From Tardiphaga sp. (GTDB taxonomy: Bacteria; Pseudomonadota; Alphaproteobacteria; Rhizobiales; Xanthobacteraceae), in NCBI RefSeq assembly GCF_028290495.1, contig NZ_JAQGJT010000026.1, positions 17,898-81,897 of the forward strand: a stretch of 64,000 nt of DNA, given 5' to 3'. The notes beneath the pieces were generated by a model. That model was not told the origin of the DNA. It ran no database searches and saw nothing but the letters and a program-made list of their open reading frames with translations. Of this stretch, positions 34,631 through 43,853 are shown in pieces (positions within the stretch are counted from its first letter, which is position 1; each line of letters opens with the position of its first letter). The position numbers and the translations under genes were made by a program.

Positions 34631-34837
34631 TCAGTTCGACGTCAGCTTGACCCAGTCCTTCTGGGTGCGTGTCTTGAGCGCGTCCCATTCGCTGGCGGCG
34701 ACGTCCCAATTGACGATGGTCCGGCGCTCCAGCGCGACCTCGCCATTGGCGACCGACGATGTCGACATCGAATCGTGGATATAGATGCCGCCAGTCAGCA
34801 GCAGCGCACCCAAAATCATTCCCGCAAACATCCGCAT
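34631..34837 (-). CDS. Small membrane-anchored hypothetical protein
   Basis: 68 residues from ATG 34837, the likely start, since it places the hydrophobic segment first (MRMFAGMILGALLLTGGIYI). The rest is soluble and periplasmic: NGEVALERRTIVNWDVAA, then EWDALKTRTQKDWVKL. Similar one-helix proteins are frequent in Bradyrhizobium-type genomes. The function is unknown. Confidence 0.6.
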   Translation of the reverse strand: MRMFAGMILGALLLTGGIYIHDSMSTSSVANGEVALERRTIVNWDVAASEWDALKTRTQKDWVKLTSN

Positions 34838-34918
34838 CGCACATTCTCCCGTGAGCGTGAACAACGCGACGGCCGGGAGAATGGTTCCCCGGTTGCTAGG
34901 CGGCGGGCCTTATGTGGA

Positions 34919-35602
34919 TCAGGACGCCGAGGCGCGGCCGCCCTGGATGACGACGACGCGGCTGCCGGTTTTGACGCGGCTGTAGAGATCGACGATGTCC
35001 TGGTTCATCAGCCGGATGCACCCGCTGGAGACGGCATGGCCGATGGTCTGCGGCTCGGTGGTGCCGTGGATCCGGAACATGGTGTCGCGGTCGCCCTGGT
35101 AGAGGTACATCGCACGCGGGCCGAGCGGATTGTCGATGCCGCCGTCCATACCGCTGGCCATATGGCGGTAGCGCGCCGGTTCGCGGTTCATCATGTTCTC
35201 GGTCGGGCTCCAGTGCGGCCATTCCGCCTTGCGCTTGATGACGGCATTGCCCGCGAAAGCGAGGCCGGCCTTGCCGACGCCGATGCCGTAGCGCATTGCG
35301 CGGCCATTGCCCTCAATGAGGTAGAGATGTCGCGCGGCAGTATCGACGACGATGGTGCCGGCGGGCTCACGGCTGCGATATTCGACGGGCTGGCGCAGCA
35401 TCGCCGGTTCGATCTCGCTGATGTCGATCGCCGGCAGCACATGGCCGCCGTCATTCAGCTCGGCATATTTCGCGGAACCGCCGCCAGCAAAAACGCCCGG
35501 CGCCATCGCGCCATTGCCCGCGCAACCGGCCAGCGAGGCCGATACCATCAAAAGCGCCAGCAAGCGCAACCCGCGTGATCCGCCAAAACCCGTCATCGTC
35601 AT
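34919..35602 (-). CDS. L,D-transpeptidase lipoprotein (YkuD fold)
   Basis: 227 residues. A lipobox LAGC lies at the end of the signal peptide, so the protein is anchored. The YkuD domain occupies the C-terminal 130 residues: TIVVDTAARHLYLIEG at its start, then MFRIHGTTEPQTIG and the catalytic SSGCIRLMNQDI with the nucleophile Cys and upstream His. It cross-links peptidoglycan or attaches proteins to it. Start ATG 35602 or 35596. Confidence 0.9.
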   Translation of the reverse strand: MTMTGFGGSRGLRLLALLMVSASLAGCAGNGAMAPGVFAGGGSAKYAELNDGGHVLPAIDISEIEPAMLRQPVEYRSREPAGTIVVDTAARHLYLIEGNGRAMRYGIGVGKAGLAFAGNAVIKRKAEWPHWSPTENMMNREPARYRHMASGMDGGIDNPLGPRAMYLYQGDRDTMFRIHGTTEPQTIGHAVSSGCIRLMNQDIVDLYSRVKTGSRVVVIQGGRASAS

Positions 35603-35764
35603 TCCCAGTCGTCACTGCATTTTTGAGCCGCCTCTGCGAGGCCGTTCATTCGCCCCATCGGTTGGGGCCTGCAGCTTCGTTAAGGAAGTGACATTCGTGT
35701 TAACGGGCCTGCGGCGTGGCCTTTTGCGCATTGCTGTGGTGATCAGGCCACAACGTCTGCCACC

Positions 35765-37231
35765 TCAGGATGTCTTTGGAAGCTGATGCGTCCCGAATCG
35801 CTCCACCATCGTCTCGCTGGCCTGGTTCAACCCGATCACTTCGACGTCGGCGCCGTGGCGGCGCAACTTCAGCACGATGTCATCCAGCGCGCCGATCGCG
35901 CTGATGTCCCAGAAGTGCGCGGCGCTGACGTCGATGCGCACATGCGCCGGCACGTCCTGGTAATCCACCGCATCGATCAGGCTTTGTGCCGAGGCGAAGA
36001 ACACCTGACCTGCAATGCGATAGGTGATCGCCTGGCCGTCCGCGGCGCGCTCCGTGCTGACGCCGAGCAACCGCGCCACCTTGGCGGCGAAGAACACGCC
36101 GCTCAGCACCACGCCGCCGAGCACGCCCATCGACAGGTCGCCGGTGACCACCACGACGCTCACCACGGTCAGCATCACCACGCTGGAACTCAGCGGATGC
36201 GAGCGCAGATTGGTGACCGAAGACCACGAGAAGGTCGAGATCGATACCATGATCATCACGGCGACGAGGGCGGCCATCGGGATCTGTTTGACCCAGTCGC
36301 CGAGCACCACGATCAGGAACAGCAGCAGGCAGCCGGCGAAAAAGGTCGACAGCCGTGTTCGCGCGCCCGCGGTGACGTTGATCACCGATTGCCCGATCAT
36401 CGCGCAACCGCCCATCGCGCCGAGAAAGCCGGTGACGAAATTGGCGACGCCCTGGCCGACGCATTCGCGATTCTTGTTGCTGGACGTGTCGGTCATGTCG
36501 TCGACGATCGAGGCCGTCAGCAGCGATTCCAACAGGCCGACCGCCGCCATCGTCAGCGAATAGGGCAGGATGATCCGCAGCGTTTCCCAGTTGAAAGGCA
36601 CCTGCGGCAGCGCGAAGAACGGCAGCGAGGAGGGCAGTTCGCCCATGTCGCCGACAGTGCGCAGCTTGATGCCGGAGAACAGCGTGAAGGCGGTGAGCAC
36701 GATAATGCTGACCAGCGCGGAAGGCACGCGCTTCGTCACAAAGGGAAACAGATAGATGATGCCGAGCCCGCCGGCGACCATCGCATAGGTTTCCCAGCCG
36801 ACGTGGATCAGCTGTGGCAGTTGCGCCATGAAGATCAGGATCGCCAGCGCATTGACGAAACCGGTCATCACCGAACGCGAGACGAATTTCATCAGGAGGC
36901 CGAGCCGCAGCGCGCCGGCGGCGATCTGGATCAACCCCATCAGCACGGTGGCGGCGAACAGATATTGCAGGCCGTGGTCGCGCACCAAAGTGATCATCAG
37001 CACCGCGGTGGAGGCCGTGGCGGCGGAGATCATCGCGGGCCGGCCACCGACGATGGCCGTGACCACCGCGATCGAGAACGAGGCGTAGAGCCCGATCTTG
37101 GGATCGACGCCGGCGACGATCGAGAACCCGATGGCCTCCGGAATCAGCGCCAGCGCGACCAGCGTGCCGGACAACAATTCGGTGGGGATATTGCTCAGCC
37201 ACTCGCGGCGGAACCGTTGGACAAACGTCAT
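35765..37231 (-). CDS. SulP family anion transporter with STAS domain
   Basis: 488 residues from ATG 37231 (the frame is open 38 codons earlier but unsupported). The transport core has about 11-14 helices: LALIPEAIGFSIVAGVDPKIGLYASF in part (IPEAIGFSIVAGV), SATGS-like SAATASTAVLM, and ENRECVGQGVANFVTG (NRECVGQGVANF). The C-terminal STAS domain (ITYRIAGQVFFASAQSLI onward) ends near VIGLNQASETMVERFG. SulP proteins carry sulfate, bicarbonate or other anions. No carbonic anhydrase gene is fused or next to it. Confidence 0.9.
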   Translation of the reverse strand: MTFVQRFRREWLSNIPTELLSGTLVALALIPEAIGFSIVAGVDPKIGLYASFSIAVVTAIVGGRPAMISAATASTAVLMITLVRDHGLQYLFAATVLMGLIQIAAGALRLGLLMKFVSRSVMTGFVNALAILIFMAQLPQLIHVGWETYAMVAGGLGIIYLFPFVTKRVPSALVSIIVLTAFTLFSGIKLRTVGDMGELPSSLPFFALPQVPFNWETLRIILPYSLTMAAVGLLESLLTASIVDDMTDTSSNKNRECVGQGVANFVTGFLGAMGGCAMIGQSVINVTAGARTRLSTFFAGCLLLFLIVVLGDWVKQIPMAALVAVMIMVSISTFSWSSVTNLRSHPLSSSVVMLTVVSVVVVTGDLSMGVLGGVVLSGVFFAAKVARLLGVSTERAADGQAITYRIAGQVFFASAQSLIDAVDYQDVPAHVRIDVSAAHFWDISAIGALDDIVLKLRRHGADVEVIGLNQASETMVERFGTHQLPKTS

Positions 37232-37540
37232 GCGGGAAAGACCGATATGGCCAGCGCGGCGACGGGCGATGCCCGGTCGGCCAGAAGCAGAAGTTGCCCG
37301 TATGCGCTGAAGGGTTTCCGGGGGATAGGCGCCCGGCCGAGCCACCCGATCAGATCGGGTCCGACGACGTCGGCAACCTGCCTTTGCGGGCCTGTGAGAT
37401 CAAGCGCGAATTTGCGGCATAGGCTCGATATTGCGAGCCGTAATGCGAGGCAGTTGCAGTTGTGAAATGCGCCTTGCATCGCTGGCGTCAGCATATTAGA
37501 GCACACAGCCGCGCACGGCCGCGTCCCTCAATGAGCATTC
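37232..37540. other. Divergent promoter region
   Basis: 309 bp between the sulP and CDF starts. I see no gene and no strong repeat. It should hold both divergent promoters. Confidence 0.5.
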
Positions 37541-38431
37541 ATGATGACAAGCGTTCGCAGTCTGGCGCAGGGCAGTATTGCCGTGGGGTTCGTGGTTCTC
37601 GGGCTGAAATATCTCGCCTGGCATCTCACCGGCAGCGTCGCGCTGTTGTCGGACGCGATCGAGAGCATCGTCAATGTCTTGACCGCGGTTGTGGCGCTGA
37701 TGGCGATCAGCCTCAGCGCCAAGCCCGCCGATGAGGAACATCCCTACGGTCATCACAAGGCGGAGTATTTTTCCGCGGTGCTGGAGGGCGTGCTGATTGT
37801 GCTCGCCGCGATCCTGATCCTGCGCGAAGCCTATTTCAGCTACCTCGCGCCGCGCGCACTCGATGCGCCGTGGCTCGGTCTCGTCGTCAATGCGGTGGCA
37901 ACGGTGATCAATGCCGGCTGGGCCTGGGCGCTGATCCATCGCGGCCGGCAATTGCGTTCGCCGGCGCTGACGGCCGATGGCCGGCATCTGCTCACCGACG
38001 TGGTGTCGTCGATCGGCGTGCTCGGCGGCGTCGGCGTCGCCGCTTTGAGCGGCATTGCGATTCTAGATCCGATCCTGGCGGCGCTGGTGGCGCTGAACAT
38101 CCTGTGGGCTGGCTGGGGCCTGATGAAGGAATCGCTGAGCGGCCTGATGGACGAGGCGATCCCGCCGACGACGCTGGCCGCGATCAGGAAGATCATTTCG
38201 ACGGAGTCGGTCGGCGCGATCGAGGCGCATGACCTGCGGACCCGCCGTGCCGGGCGCATGACCTTCATCGATTTCCATCTGGTGGTGTCCGGCGCCACCT
38301 CGGTCAGCGCCGCGCACGAGATCTGCGACAATCTTGAGCGCGCGATCCGGCAGGAAATCGGCGAGGCGCTGATCACCATCCACGTCGAACCCGACAATAA
38401 GGCCAAGCACGCCGGGATCGTGGTGCTGTAG
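37541..38431 (+). CDS. Cation diffusion facilitator (CDF) metal pump
   Basis: 296 residues. Five to six membrane helices precede a cytoplasmic ferredoxin-like domain. Metal-site residues are visible as LLSDAIESIVN in TM2, HPYGHHKAEYFSA in the loop, and GRHLLTDVVSS in TM5 (His and Asp). The C-terminal domain has MTFIDFHLVVSG and ITIHVEPD. It exports a divalent metal (Zn, Fe or Mn) for protons. It is distinct from the His-loop DmeF-type CDF at 47359-48624. ATG 37541 or the next codon. Confidence 0.88.
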   Translation: MMTSVRSLAQGSIAVGFVVLGLKYLAWHLTGSVALLSDAIESIVNVLTAVVALMAISLSAKPADEEHPYGHHKAEYFSAVLEGVLIVLAAILILREAYFSYLAPRALDAPWLGLVVNAVATVINAGWAWALIHRGRQLRSPALTADGRHLLTDVVSSIGVLGGVGVAALSGIAILDPILAALVALNILWAGWGLMKESLSGLMDEAIPPTTLAAIRKIISTESVGAIEAHDLRTRRAGRMTFIDFHLVVSGATSVSAAHEICDNLERAIRQEIGEALITIHVEPDNKAKHAGIVVL

Positions 38432-38502
38432 GCTGGTCCGTTCTCCGGTCGCCCCTTTGACAGGTACCCCCGCCGTGGTAATCGGAAGGTGAGGGCAATC
38501 CT

Positions 38503-38871
38503 TTGAAGCAGCATTCGCACAGACGCTGGTTTGGCACCGTGGCATCGCTCGCCGCGGCCTATGCGCTTGTGCTCAATGTCGTGCTGTCCAGTCTGCTGCT
38601 GGCATCGGTGTCGCCGGCCGCCTATGCCGCCGGCTTCGAGATCTGCGCCGTCAATCCCGACCATGGTGACGCCGGCAAGACCTCCGGCCAGGTCGCCGTG
38701 CATTGCCCGGTCTGCGTCTTCAGCCACGCGCCCGGTGCGCCGCCGCAGCCGACGCAGTTCCTCACCGCGCGGATCGCTATCACCATCGCGCCGAGCGCCG
38801 CCCGCGAGGCTGCCGTCGTCGCGCGCCTTGCCGCCACCGACCACCAGGCCCGCGCCCCGCCACTGAGCTGA
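38503..38871 (+). CDS. DUF2946-like secreted protein of the copper-uptake cluster
   Basis: 122 residues starting at TTG 38503 (GAGGG about 9 nt upstream). A hydrophobic signal segment (SLAAAYALVLNVVLSSLLLA) precedes FEICAVNPDHGD and VAVHCPVCVFSH, the His-Cys-Pro-x-Cys motif of DUF2946 proteins. These commonly accompany copper TonB receptors. The TonB receptor gene starts 61 bp downstream. The cysteines could bind copper in the periplasm; that is inference. Confidence 0.72.
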   Translation: MKQHSHRRWFGTVASLAAAYALVLNVVLSSLLLASVSPAAYAAGFEICAVNPDHGDAGKTSGQVAVHCPVCVFSHAPGAPPQPTQFLTARIAITIAPSAAREAAVVARLAATDHQARAPPLS

Positions 38872-38932
38872 CGTTCCCGCGCGAAAATCTTCGCGCGCCA
38901 TCCTCGTCATTTCAGTCCGGTGGAGATCACCC

Positions 38933-41125
38933 ATGTTACCTGTGTCCCTACGGCTGCGCAGCGTATTGCTGGCATCCGCAGCTGCGCTCGTATCCGGCGC
39001 CGCTCACGCGCAGGCCGGCCCGCAAACCGTGCTGCCGGCGGTCACCGTCCATGCCCCGCAGCCGAAACACGTCGCAGCCGTGCGTCCGGCGCGCCGTGCC
39101 GACACCGCTTCGCGCGCCTCGCGTCGGCCTGTTGCGAGATCCCAGCAGCCCGCGCAAGCCCCGGGCGTGCCCGGCGCGCTCACCGTGGCTACCGCGCAGC
39201 AGGCGCTGCGCGAGATCCAGCAGACGCCGGGCGGCGTGGCTTTGGTGACGGCGGAGGCGTGGAAGAATTCGACCGTCGGGAACACCGTCAAGGATATCCT
39301 GGATTACGTGCCGGGCGTGATCGTGCAGCCGAAATGGGGCGACGACACAAGGCTGTCGATCCGCGGATCCGGCCTGTCGCGCAATTTTCATCTGCGCGGC
39401 GTGCAGCTTTATATGGACGGCATTCCGATCAACACCGCGGACGGCTACGGCGATTTCCAGGAGATCGACCCGACCGCCTATAAATATGTCGAGGTGTTCA
39501 AGGGCGGCAACGCGCTGCGCTTCGGCGCCAATTCGCTCGGCGGCGCGATCAATTTCGTCACCCCGACCGGCCGCGATCCCTTCGTGAACAGCGCCAGTAT
39601 CGACATGGGCGCGTTCGGCTATCGTCGCGTTCAGGCCAGCGCCGGCGGCGCCAACGGCCCGTGGGACGGCTTTCTCACCGCCTCAACACAGGCCGCCGAC
39701 GGCTATCGCGACCACAGCGACGGCCACTCCACCCGCGTCAGCGGCAATGTCGGCTACCAATTCTCACCGGATTTCGAGACCCGCTTCTATCTCAACGCCA
39801 ACGAGGTCCGGCAGCGGATTCCGGGCAGCGTGACCAAGACATCGGCTCTGGACAATCCGACGGCGGCGCTGGCCGGCAATGTCACCGGCGACCAGCAGCG
39901 TAACATCGACACGGTGCGCCTCGCCAACAAGACCACGATCCGCTTCGACGACACCACGCTGGAGTTCGGCGCCTTCGGCGTCGACCGCCATCTGATGCAC
40001 CCGATCTTCCAGTATCTCGATTATCGCTACCGGGATTACGGCGGTTTCGCCAAGGTCACCGACGACCGCAACATCGGCGGCTTCCGCAACGTGTTCGTTG
40101 CCGGCGTCAACGTCATCAACGGCTCGATCGACAATACGCAATACGCCAATGTCGGCGGCCAGAAAGGCACGCTGCTGTCGTCGTCCGTCGATTCGTCGAA
40201 GAATACGTCGGTCTATGCCGAGAACTCGTTCTACTTCCTGCCGACTGTGGCGGCGATCGCCGGCACCCAGTTCCTCTACGCGACGCGCGACCGCAGAGAT
40301 CGCTATCTTGCCGATGGCGACCAATCCGGCTCTACGGAATTCAACCTGTGGAGCCCGAAGGCCGGGCTGCTGTGGCAGATCGACAAGGGCTGGCAGGCCT
40401 ATGCGAATGTTTCGCGCAGCGCCGAGGTGCCGAGCTTCGGTGAAAGCTCGGTCGGGCCGGGGATTCCAACCATCCCCTTCACCAGCATTCAGCCGCAACG
40501 CGCTACGACCTATGAGATCGGCACGCGCGGCCGAAGGCCGGACCTGACCTGGGAACTGACCGGCTACCGCGCCGAAATCTCCGATGAGTTGCTGTGCCTG
40601 TACAGCGCATTCGGCAATTGCAACGTCACCAATGCCGACCGCACGGTGCATCAGGGCATCGAGGCCGGCCTCGGCATTGCCGTGATGAAGGGCCTGTTCG
40701 CGGTCGGCGAGCAGCCCGACAGGCTTTGGCTCAACCTAGCCTATACGTTGAACGACTTCCGCTTCGATAACGATGCGGTGTACGGCAACAACCTGCTGCC
40801 CGGCGCGCCCCGCCATTACCTCCGCGCCGAATTGCTCTACAAGCATGCCAACGGCTTCTACATTGGTCCCAATCTCGAATGGGTGCCGGAAGCCTATTAT
40901 GTCGACAGCGCCAACACGCTGAAGACCGAACCCTATGCGATCTGGGGCCTCAAGGCGGGCGTCGACAACGGCGGCACCTATTCCGGCTACATCGAGGCGC
41001 GCAATATCGCCAACACTGCCTACATCTCCTCCGCCAGCATCATCGACAGGGCCAATGCGAGTTCGACGCTGTTCGAGCCGGGCAGCGGCCGCGCCGTCTA
41101 TGCCGGCATAAAGGCTCGGTGGTGA
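38933..41125 (+). CDS. TonB-dependent outer-membrane receptor, probably for copper
   Basis: 730 residues: signal peptide ending AAHAQA, an unusually long Ala/Pro/Arg-rich linker (to about residue 85), plug domain with DILDYVPGVIVQPKWG and LSIRGSGLSRNFHLRG, and a beta-barrel ending in YAGIKARW with the terminal Trp. Substrate prediction comes from neighbours: a DUF2946-like gene upstream and a DUF1775-PCuAC fusion downstream, both tied to copper handling. Iron siderophore uptake cannot be excluded from the barrel alone. Confidence 0.88.
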   Translation: MLPVSLRLRSVLLASAAALVSGAAHAQAGPQTVLPAVTVHAPQPKHVAAVRPARRADTASRASRRPVARSQQPAQAPGVPGALTVATAQQALREIQQTPGGVALVTAEAWKNSTVGNTVKDILDYVPGVIVQPKWGDDTRLSIRGSGLSRNFHLRGVQLYMDGIPINTADGYGDFQEIDPTAYKYVEVFKGGNALRFGANSLGGAINFVTPTGRDPFVNSASIDMGAFGYRRVQASAGGANGPWDGFLTASTQAADGYRDHSDGHSTRVSGNVGYQFSPDFETRFYLNANEVRQRIPGSVTKTSALDNPTAALAGNVTGDQQRNIDTVRLANKTTIRFDDTTLEFGAFGVDRHLMHPIFQYLDYRYRDYGGFAKVTDDRNIGGFRNVFVAGVNVINGSIDNTQYANVGGQKGTLLSSSVDSSKNTSVYAENSFYFLPTVAAIAGTQFLYATRDRRDRYLADGDQSGSTEFNLWSPKAGLLWQIDKGWQAYANVSRSAEVPSFGESSVGPGIPTIPFTSIQPQRATTYEIGTRGRRPDLTWELTGYRAEISDELLCLYSAFGNCNVTNADRTVHQGIEAGLGIAVMKGLFAVGEQPDRLWLNLAYTLNDFRFDNDAVYGNNLLPGAPRHYLRAELLYKHANGFYIGPNLEWVPEAYYVDSANTLKTEPYAIWGLKAGVDNGGTYSGYIEARNIANTAYISSASIIDRANASSTLFEPGSGRAVYAGIKARW

Positions 41126-41160
41126 TCACCATGTTCAAGAATCCAACCCAAGGAGCTTCC

Positions 41161-42108
41161 ATGAAGAACCTCTCCACGCTGGCGATCGCCGCCGGTCTCA
41201 CGGCACTTGCGGTTCCCGCTTACGCCCATGTGTTCCTGCAGAGCGGCGACGGCACGCTGGGGGCGTCCTACCGCGCCGTGCTGGCGGTGCCGCATGGCTG
41301 CAAGGCCTCCGCGACGACGAAGGTCACAGTGAAAATTCCCGAGGGCATGATCGCAGTGAAGCCGATGCCGAAGCCGGGCTGGAGCATCGAGACGAAGAAG
41401 GGCGCCTACGCCAAGACCTATGACTTCATGCACGGCATGAAAGCCTCCGACGGCGTGCAGGAGATCAGCTGGACCGGTAAGCTCGACAACGACTTCTACG
41501 ACGAGTTCGTGTTCACGAGTTTCCTGCCGGAATCGTTGAAGACCGACGCGCCGCTTTATCTGCCGACGCTGCAGACCTGCGAGACCGGCTCCGAGAACTG
41601 GGCGGAAATCCCTGCCGCCGGGCAGGATCCGCATGCGATGAAATCACCGGCCCCGATGCTGCGGCTGGCGGCCTCCACCCAGCCTGCGATGGAGGGGATG
41701 GTTCATGCCGGCAATCTGATGATCACCGCGCCATGGACCCGCGCGACGCCGCCCGGCGCCAAGCTGGCCGGCGGCTATCTCACGGTGATGAACATGGGCA
41801 AGGAAAGCGACCGCCTGACCGGCGGCAGCTTCGGCGCCGGCGGCCGCATCGAGGTGCATGAGATGAGCATGACCGACGGCGTGATGAAGATGCGCGAAGT
41901 CGGCGGCGGCCTCGAGATCAAGCCCGGCGCGACCGTGAAACTCGAGCCCGGTGGTTATCATTTGATGCTGCTGAACCTCGCCGCGCCGTTGAAGCAGGGC
42001 GACAAGGTCAAGGCACAGCTGACGTTCGAGAAGGCCGGCCGGGTCGATGTCGAACTCGACGTCGCCGGCATCGGCGCCTCGGCTCCCGCCGGCGGCCACG
42101 CGCACTGA
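41161..42108 (+). CDS. DUF1775 (YcnI)-PCuAC fusion, periplasmic copper chaperone
   Basis: 315 residues. ATG 41161 is chosen by GGAG 7 nt upstream; the frame is open further. The signal peptide ends PAYA, and the mature protein begins AHVFLQSG, where the first His is the copper ligand of DUF1775/YcnI. A PCuAC domain follows from about residue 185: ITAPWTRATPPGAKLAGGYLTV in part, HEMSMTDGVMKM and GGYHLMLLNL carrying the H(M)x10Mx21HxM copper motif. Most genomes encode these as two proteins. It would hand periplasmic copper to cytochrome oxidase assembly. Confidence 0.9.
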   Translation: MKNLSTLAIAAGLTALAVPAYAHVFLQSGDGTLGASYRAVLAVPHGCKASATTKVTVKIPEGMIAVKPMPKPGWSIETKKGAYAKTYDFMHGMKASDGVQEISWTGKLDNDFYDEFVFTSFLPESLKTDAPLYLPTLQTCETGSENWAEIPAAGQDPHAMKSPAPMLRLAASTQPAMEGMVHAGNLMITAPWTRATPPGAKLAGGYLTVMNMGKESDRLTGGSFGAGGRIEVHEMSMTDGVMKMREVGGGLEIKPGATVKLEPGGYHLMLLNLAAPLKQGDKVKAQLTFEKAGRVDVELDVAGIGASAPAGGHAH

Positions 42109-42217
42109 GTGCCATAGACCCTCGCCCCGCCAGAGCGGAGCGAGGGCGCGCACGGCCGGCGCGCATCCCTTGCCCGGCCAACGCCATCTATTGCCTTTGT
42201 TTTCCCATAGACAATTC

Positions 42218-42241
42218 AATTTTGTATACATATACAAAATT
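42218..42241. promoter_or_regulatory. Perfect palindrome abutting the GntR start codon
   Basis: Half-site AATTTTGTATA, 2-nt centre CA, then TATACAAAATT: an 11-2-11 perfect inverted repeat ending 1 nt before ATG 42243. GntR/FCD regulators bind AT-rich palindromes of this kind, so autoregulation of the downstream operon is likely. No Shine-Dalgarno fits between it and the ATG. Confidence 0.7.
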
Positions 42242-42242
42242 G

Positions 42243-42932
42243 ATGAGCCCGATTGCCGCCCGCCCCTATCTGCGAGACGAGGTCTATTCCGCGCTGAAGG
42301 TCAGCCTTGGGCTGCGCGCAGCGGGGATCACTGCGCCGGTGCGGGTACGGGAGGAGGAACTCGCCGCCGAGCTGGGCGTCAGCCGGACGCCGGTGCGGGA
42401 GGCGATGCGGCGGCTGGAGCAGGAGGGACTTATTGCATTCCGCCCGCGCCGCGGCGCGCGGCTGATGCCGACCTCGCTGCCGGAATATCTGGAGTGGCTG
42501 GCCATTCGCGAGATGCTGGAAGGACTTGCGGCCCGCGAGGTGGCGAGCCACGGCTCCGCCGATGTCGGCGCGCGGCTGCGCGCGGTGTTCGCCGGCTTCG
42601 ACGAGGCGGGCGCCCTGGCGCGCCCGGGGGATTATGCGGCGGCCAACACCGCCTTCCATGCCCTGCTGGTGCGTGAAAGCCGCAATACGCTGCTGGAAAA
42701 GACCTGGGACTCCTTCGGTCATCTCAAGATGGCCGGGCTGCGTTTCATTGAGCGGCTGAACCGCGGCTCGCAATCCTTTCACGAGCATTTCGACATCATC
42801 GACGCCATCGACGCCCGTGATCCCGACCGCGCGGAGGCCGTGGCGCGCAGCCATGTCCGCGTGCTCCGCGATCAGGCGGCGGCGTCGCTCACCCAATTCG
42901 ACATCCCCGAACCCCACGGAAGCAACACATGA
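42243..42932 (+). CDS. GntR family regulator, FCD subfamily
   Basis: 229 residues from ATG 42243; the longer frame from TTG 42222 would translate the palindrome. The winged helix-turn-helix domain has EEELAAELGVSRTPVREAMRRLEQEGLI in part (AAELGVSRTPVREAMRRL). The C-terminal FCD ligand domain has a helical bundle with the metal/ligand residues in NTAFHALLV and FHEHFDIIDAI. It likely represses the following catabolic genes until a small acid is bound. Its stop overlaps the next start by 4 bp. Confidence 0.9.
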   Translation: MSPIAARPYLRDEVYSALKVSLGLRAAGITAPVRVREEELAAELGVSRTPVREAMRRLEQEGLIAFRPRRGARLMPTSLPEYLEWLAIREMLEGLAAREVASHGSADVGARLRAVFAGFDEAGALARPGDYAAANTAFHALLVRESRNTLLEKTWDSFGHLKMAGLRFIERLNRGSQSFHEHFDIIDAIDARDPDRAEAVARSHVRVLRDQAAASLTQFDIPEPHGSNT

Positions 42933-43825
42933 TCTTTCTGACCTTCGCTGCGGCCGATGGTTGCCGCCTCGGCCTCGTGATCGGCGGGCAGGGGGTGCTC
43001 GATCTCACCGCCGCCTGGCCTTCGAGCCAGACCGCGCCGCGCCATGTCGGCGATCTCGCTGAAGCCGGCGACGCCGGCATTGCCATCGTCCGCGATCTGC
43101 AATCTGCAGCCGCGACCAAGGACCTGTTGCCGCGCGCCTCGCTCAAGATCCTGGCGCCGATCCCGCGGCCGAAGAAGAACGTGTTCTGCGTCGGCCGTAA
43201 CTACAAGGAACACATCGACGAAGGCATGCGTGCGCAGGGCAAGGCGCCGGTGCCGCTGCCGGTCGTGCCGGAATTCTTCACCAAGCCGCCGACCGCCGTG
43301 ATCGCCGACGGCGACACCATCCCGCAGCATGCCAACGTCACCGCGCAGCTCGATTATGAAGTCGAGCTCGCCGTCATCATCGGCACCAAGGGCACCAATA
43401 TCGCCGCCGCCGATGCGTATTCGCATGTGTTCGGCTATTCGATCATCAACGACATCACCGGGCGCGACACGCAGCGCCGCTATGGCCAGTGGTTCAAGGG
43501 CAAGGGCCTCGACCGCTCCTGCCCGTTCGGGCCGGTGGTGGTGCACGCCTCGGCGATCGGCGACGTCGAAGATCTGCGCATCTTCAGCACGGTCAATGGC
43601 GAACTCCGCCAGGACAGCCGCACCAGCCGGATGATCTTCGATATTCCTGACATCATCGAACACCTGTCGCGCGGCCTGACGCTGGAGCCGGGCGACGTGA
43701 TCGCCACCGGCACGCCTTCCGGCGTCGGCTACGCGATGGAGCCGCCGCGCTTCCTGGTGGACGGCGACAGCGTGACCGCCGAGATCGAAGGCATCGGCAT
43801 CCTGCGCAACACGATCACGGCGTAA
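42929..43825 (+). CDS. Fumarylacetoacetate hydrolase family protein
   Basis: 298 residues. The domain begins IPRPKKNVFCVGRNYKEHI and has LDYEVELAVIIGTKG with the metal-binding acidic residues, GQWFKGKGLDRSCPFGPVV and TGTPSGVGYAMEPP. The family cleaves C-C bonds of acyl pyruvates, or acts as decarboxylase or isomerase on aromatic catabolites. The exact substrate is not evident; it probably degrades the compound bound by the GntR regulator and imported with the Bug-type protein downstream. Confidence 0.88.
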   Translation: MIFLTFAAADGCRLGLVIGGQGVLDLTAAWPSSQTAPRHVGDLAEAGDAGIAIVRDLQSAAATKDLLPRASLKILAPIPRPKKNVFCVGRNYKEHIDEGMRAQGKAPVPLPVVPEFFTKPPTAVIADGDTIPQHANVTAQLDYEVELAVIIGTKGTNIAAADAYSHVFGYSIINDITGRDTQRRYGQWFKGKGLDRSCPFGPVVVHASAIGDVEDLRIFSTVNGELRQDSRTSRMIFDIPDIIEHLSRGLTLEPGDVIATGTPSGVGYAMEPPRFLVDGDSVTAEIEGIGILRNTITA

Positions 43826-43853
43826 TCAAAAAAATACCTGAGAGGACACCGAC

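Noticed and set aside
35786..37465. Long plus-strand frame over sulP
   Set aside because: It is the antisense of the SulP gene. The translation is His/Arg/Asp/Gln-rich with no domain pattern.
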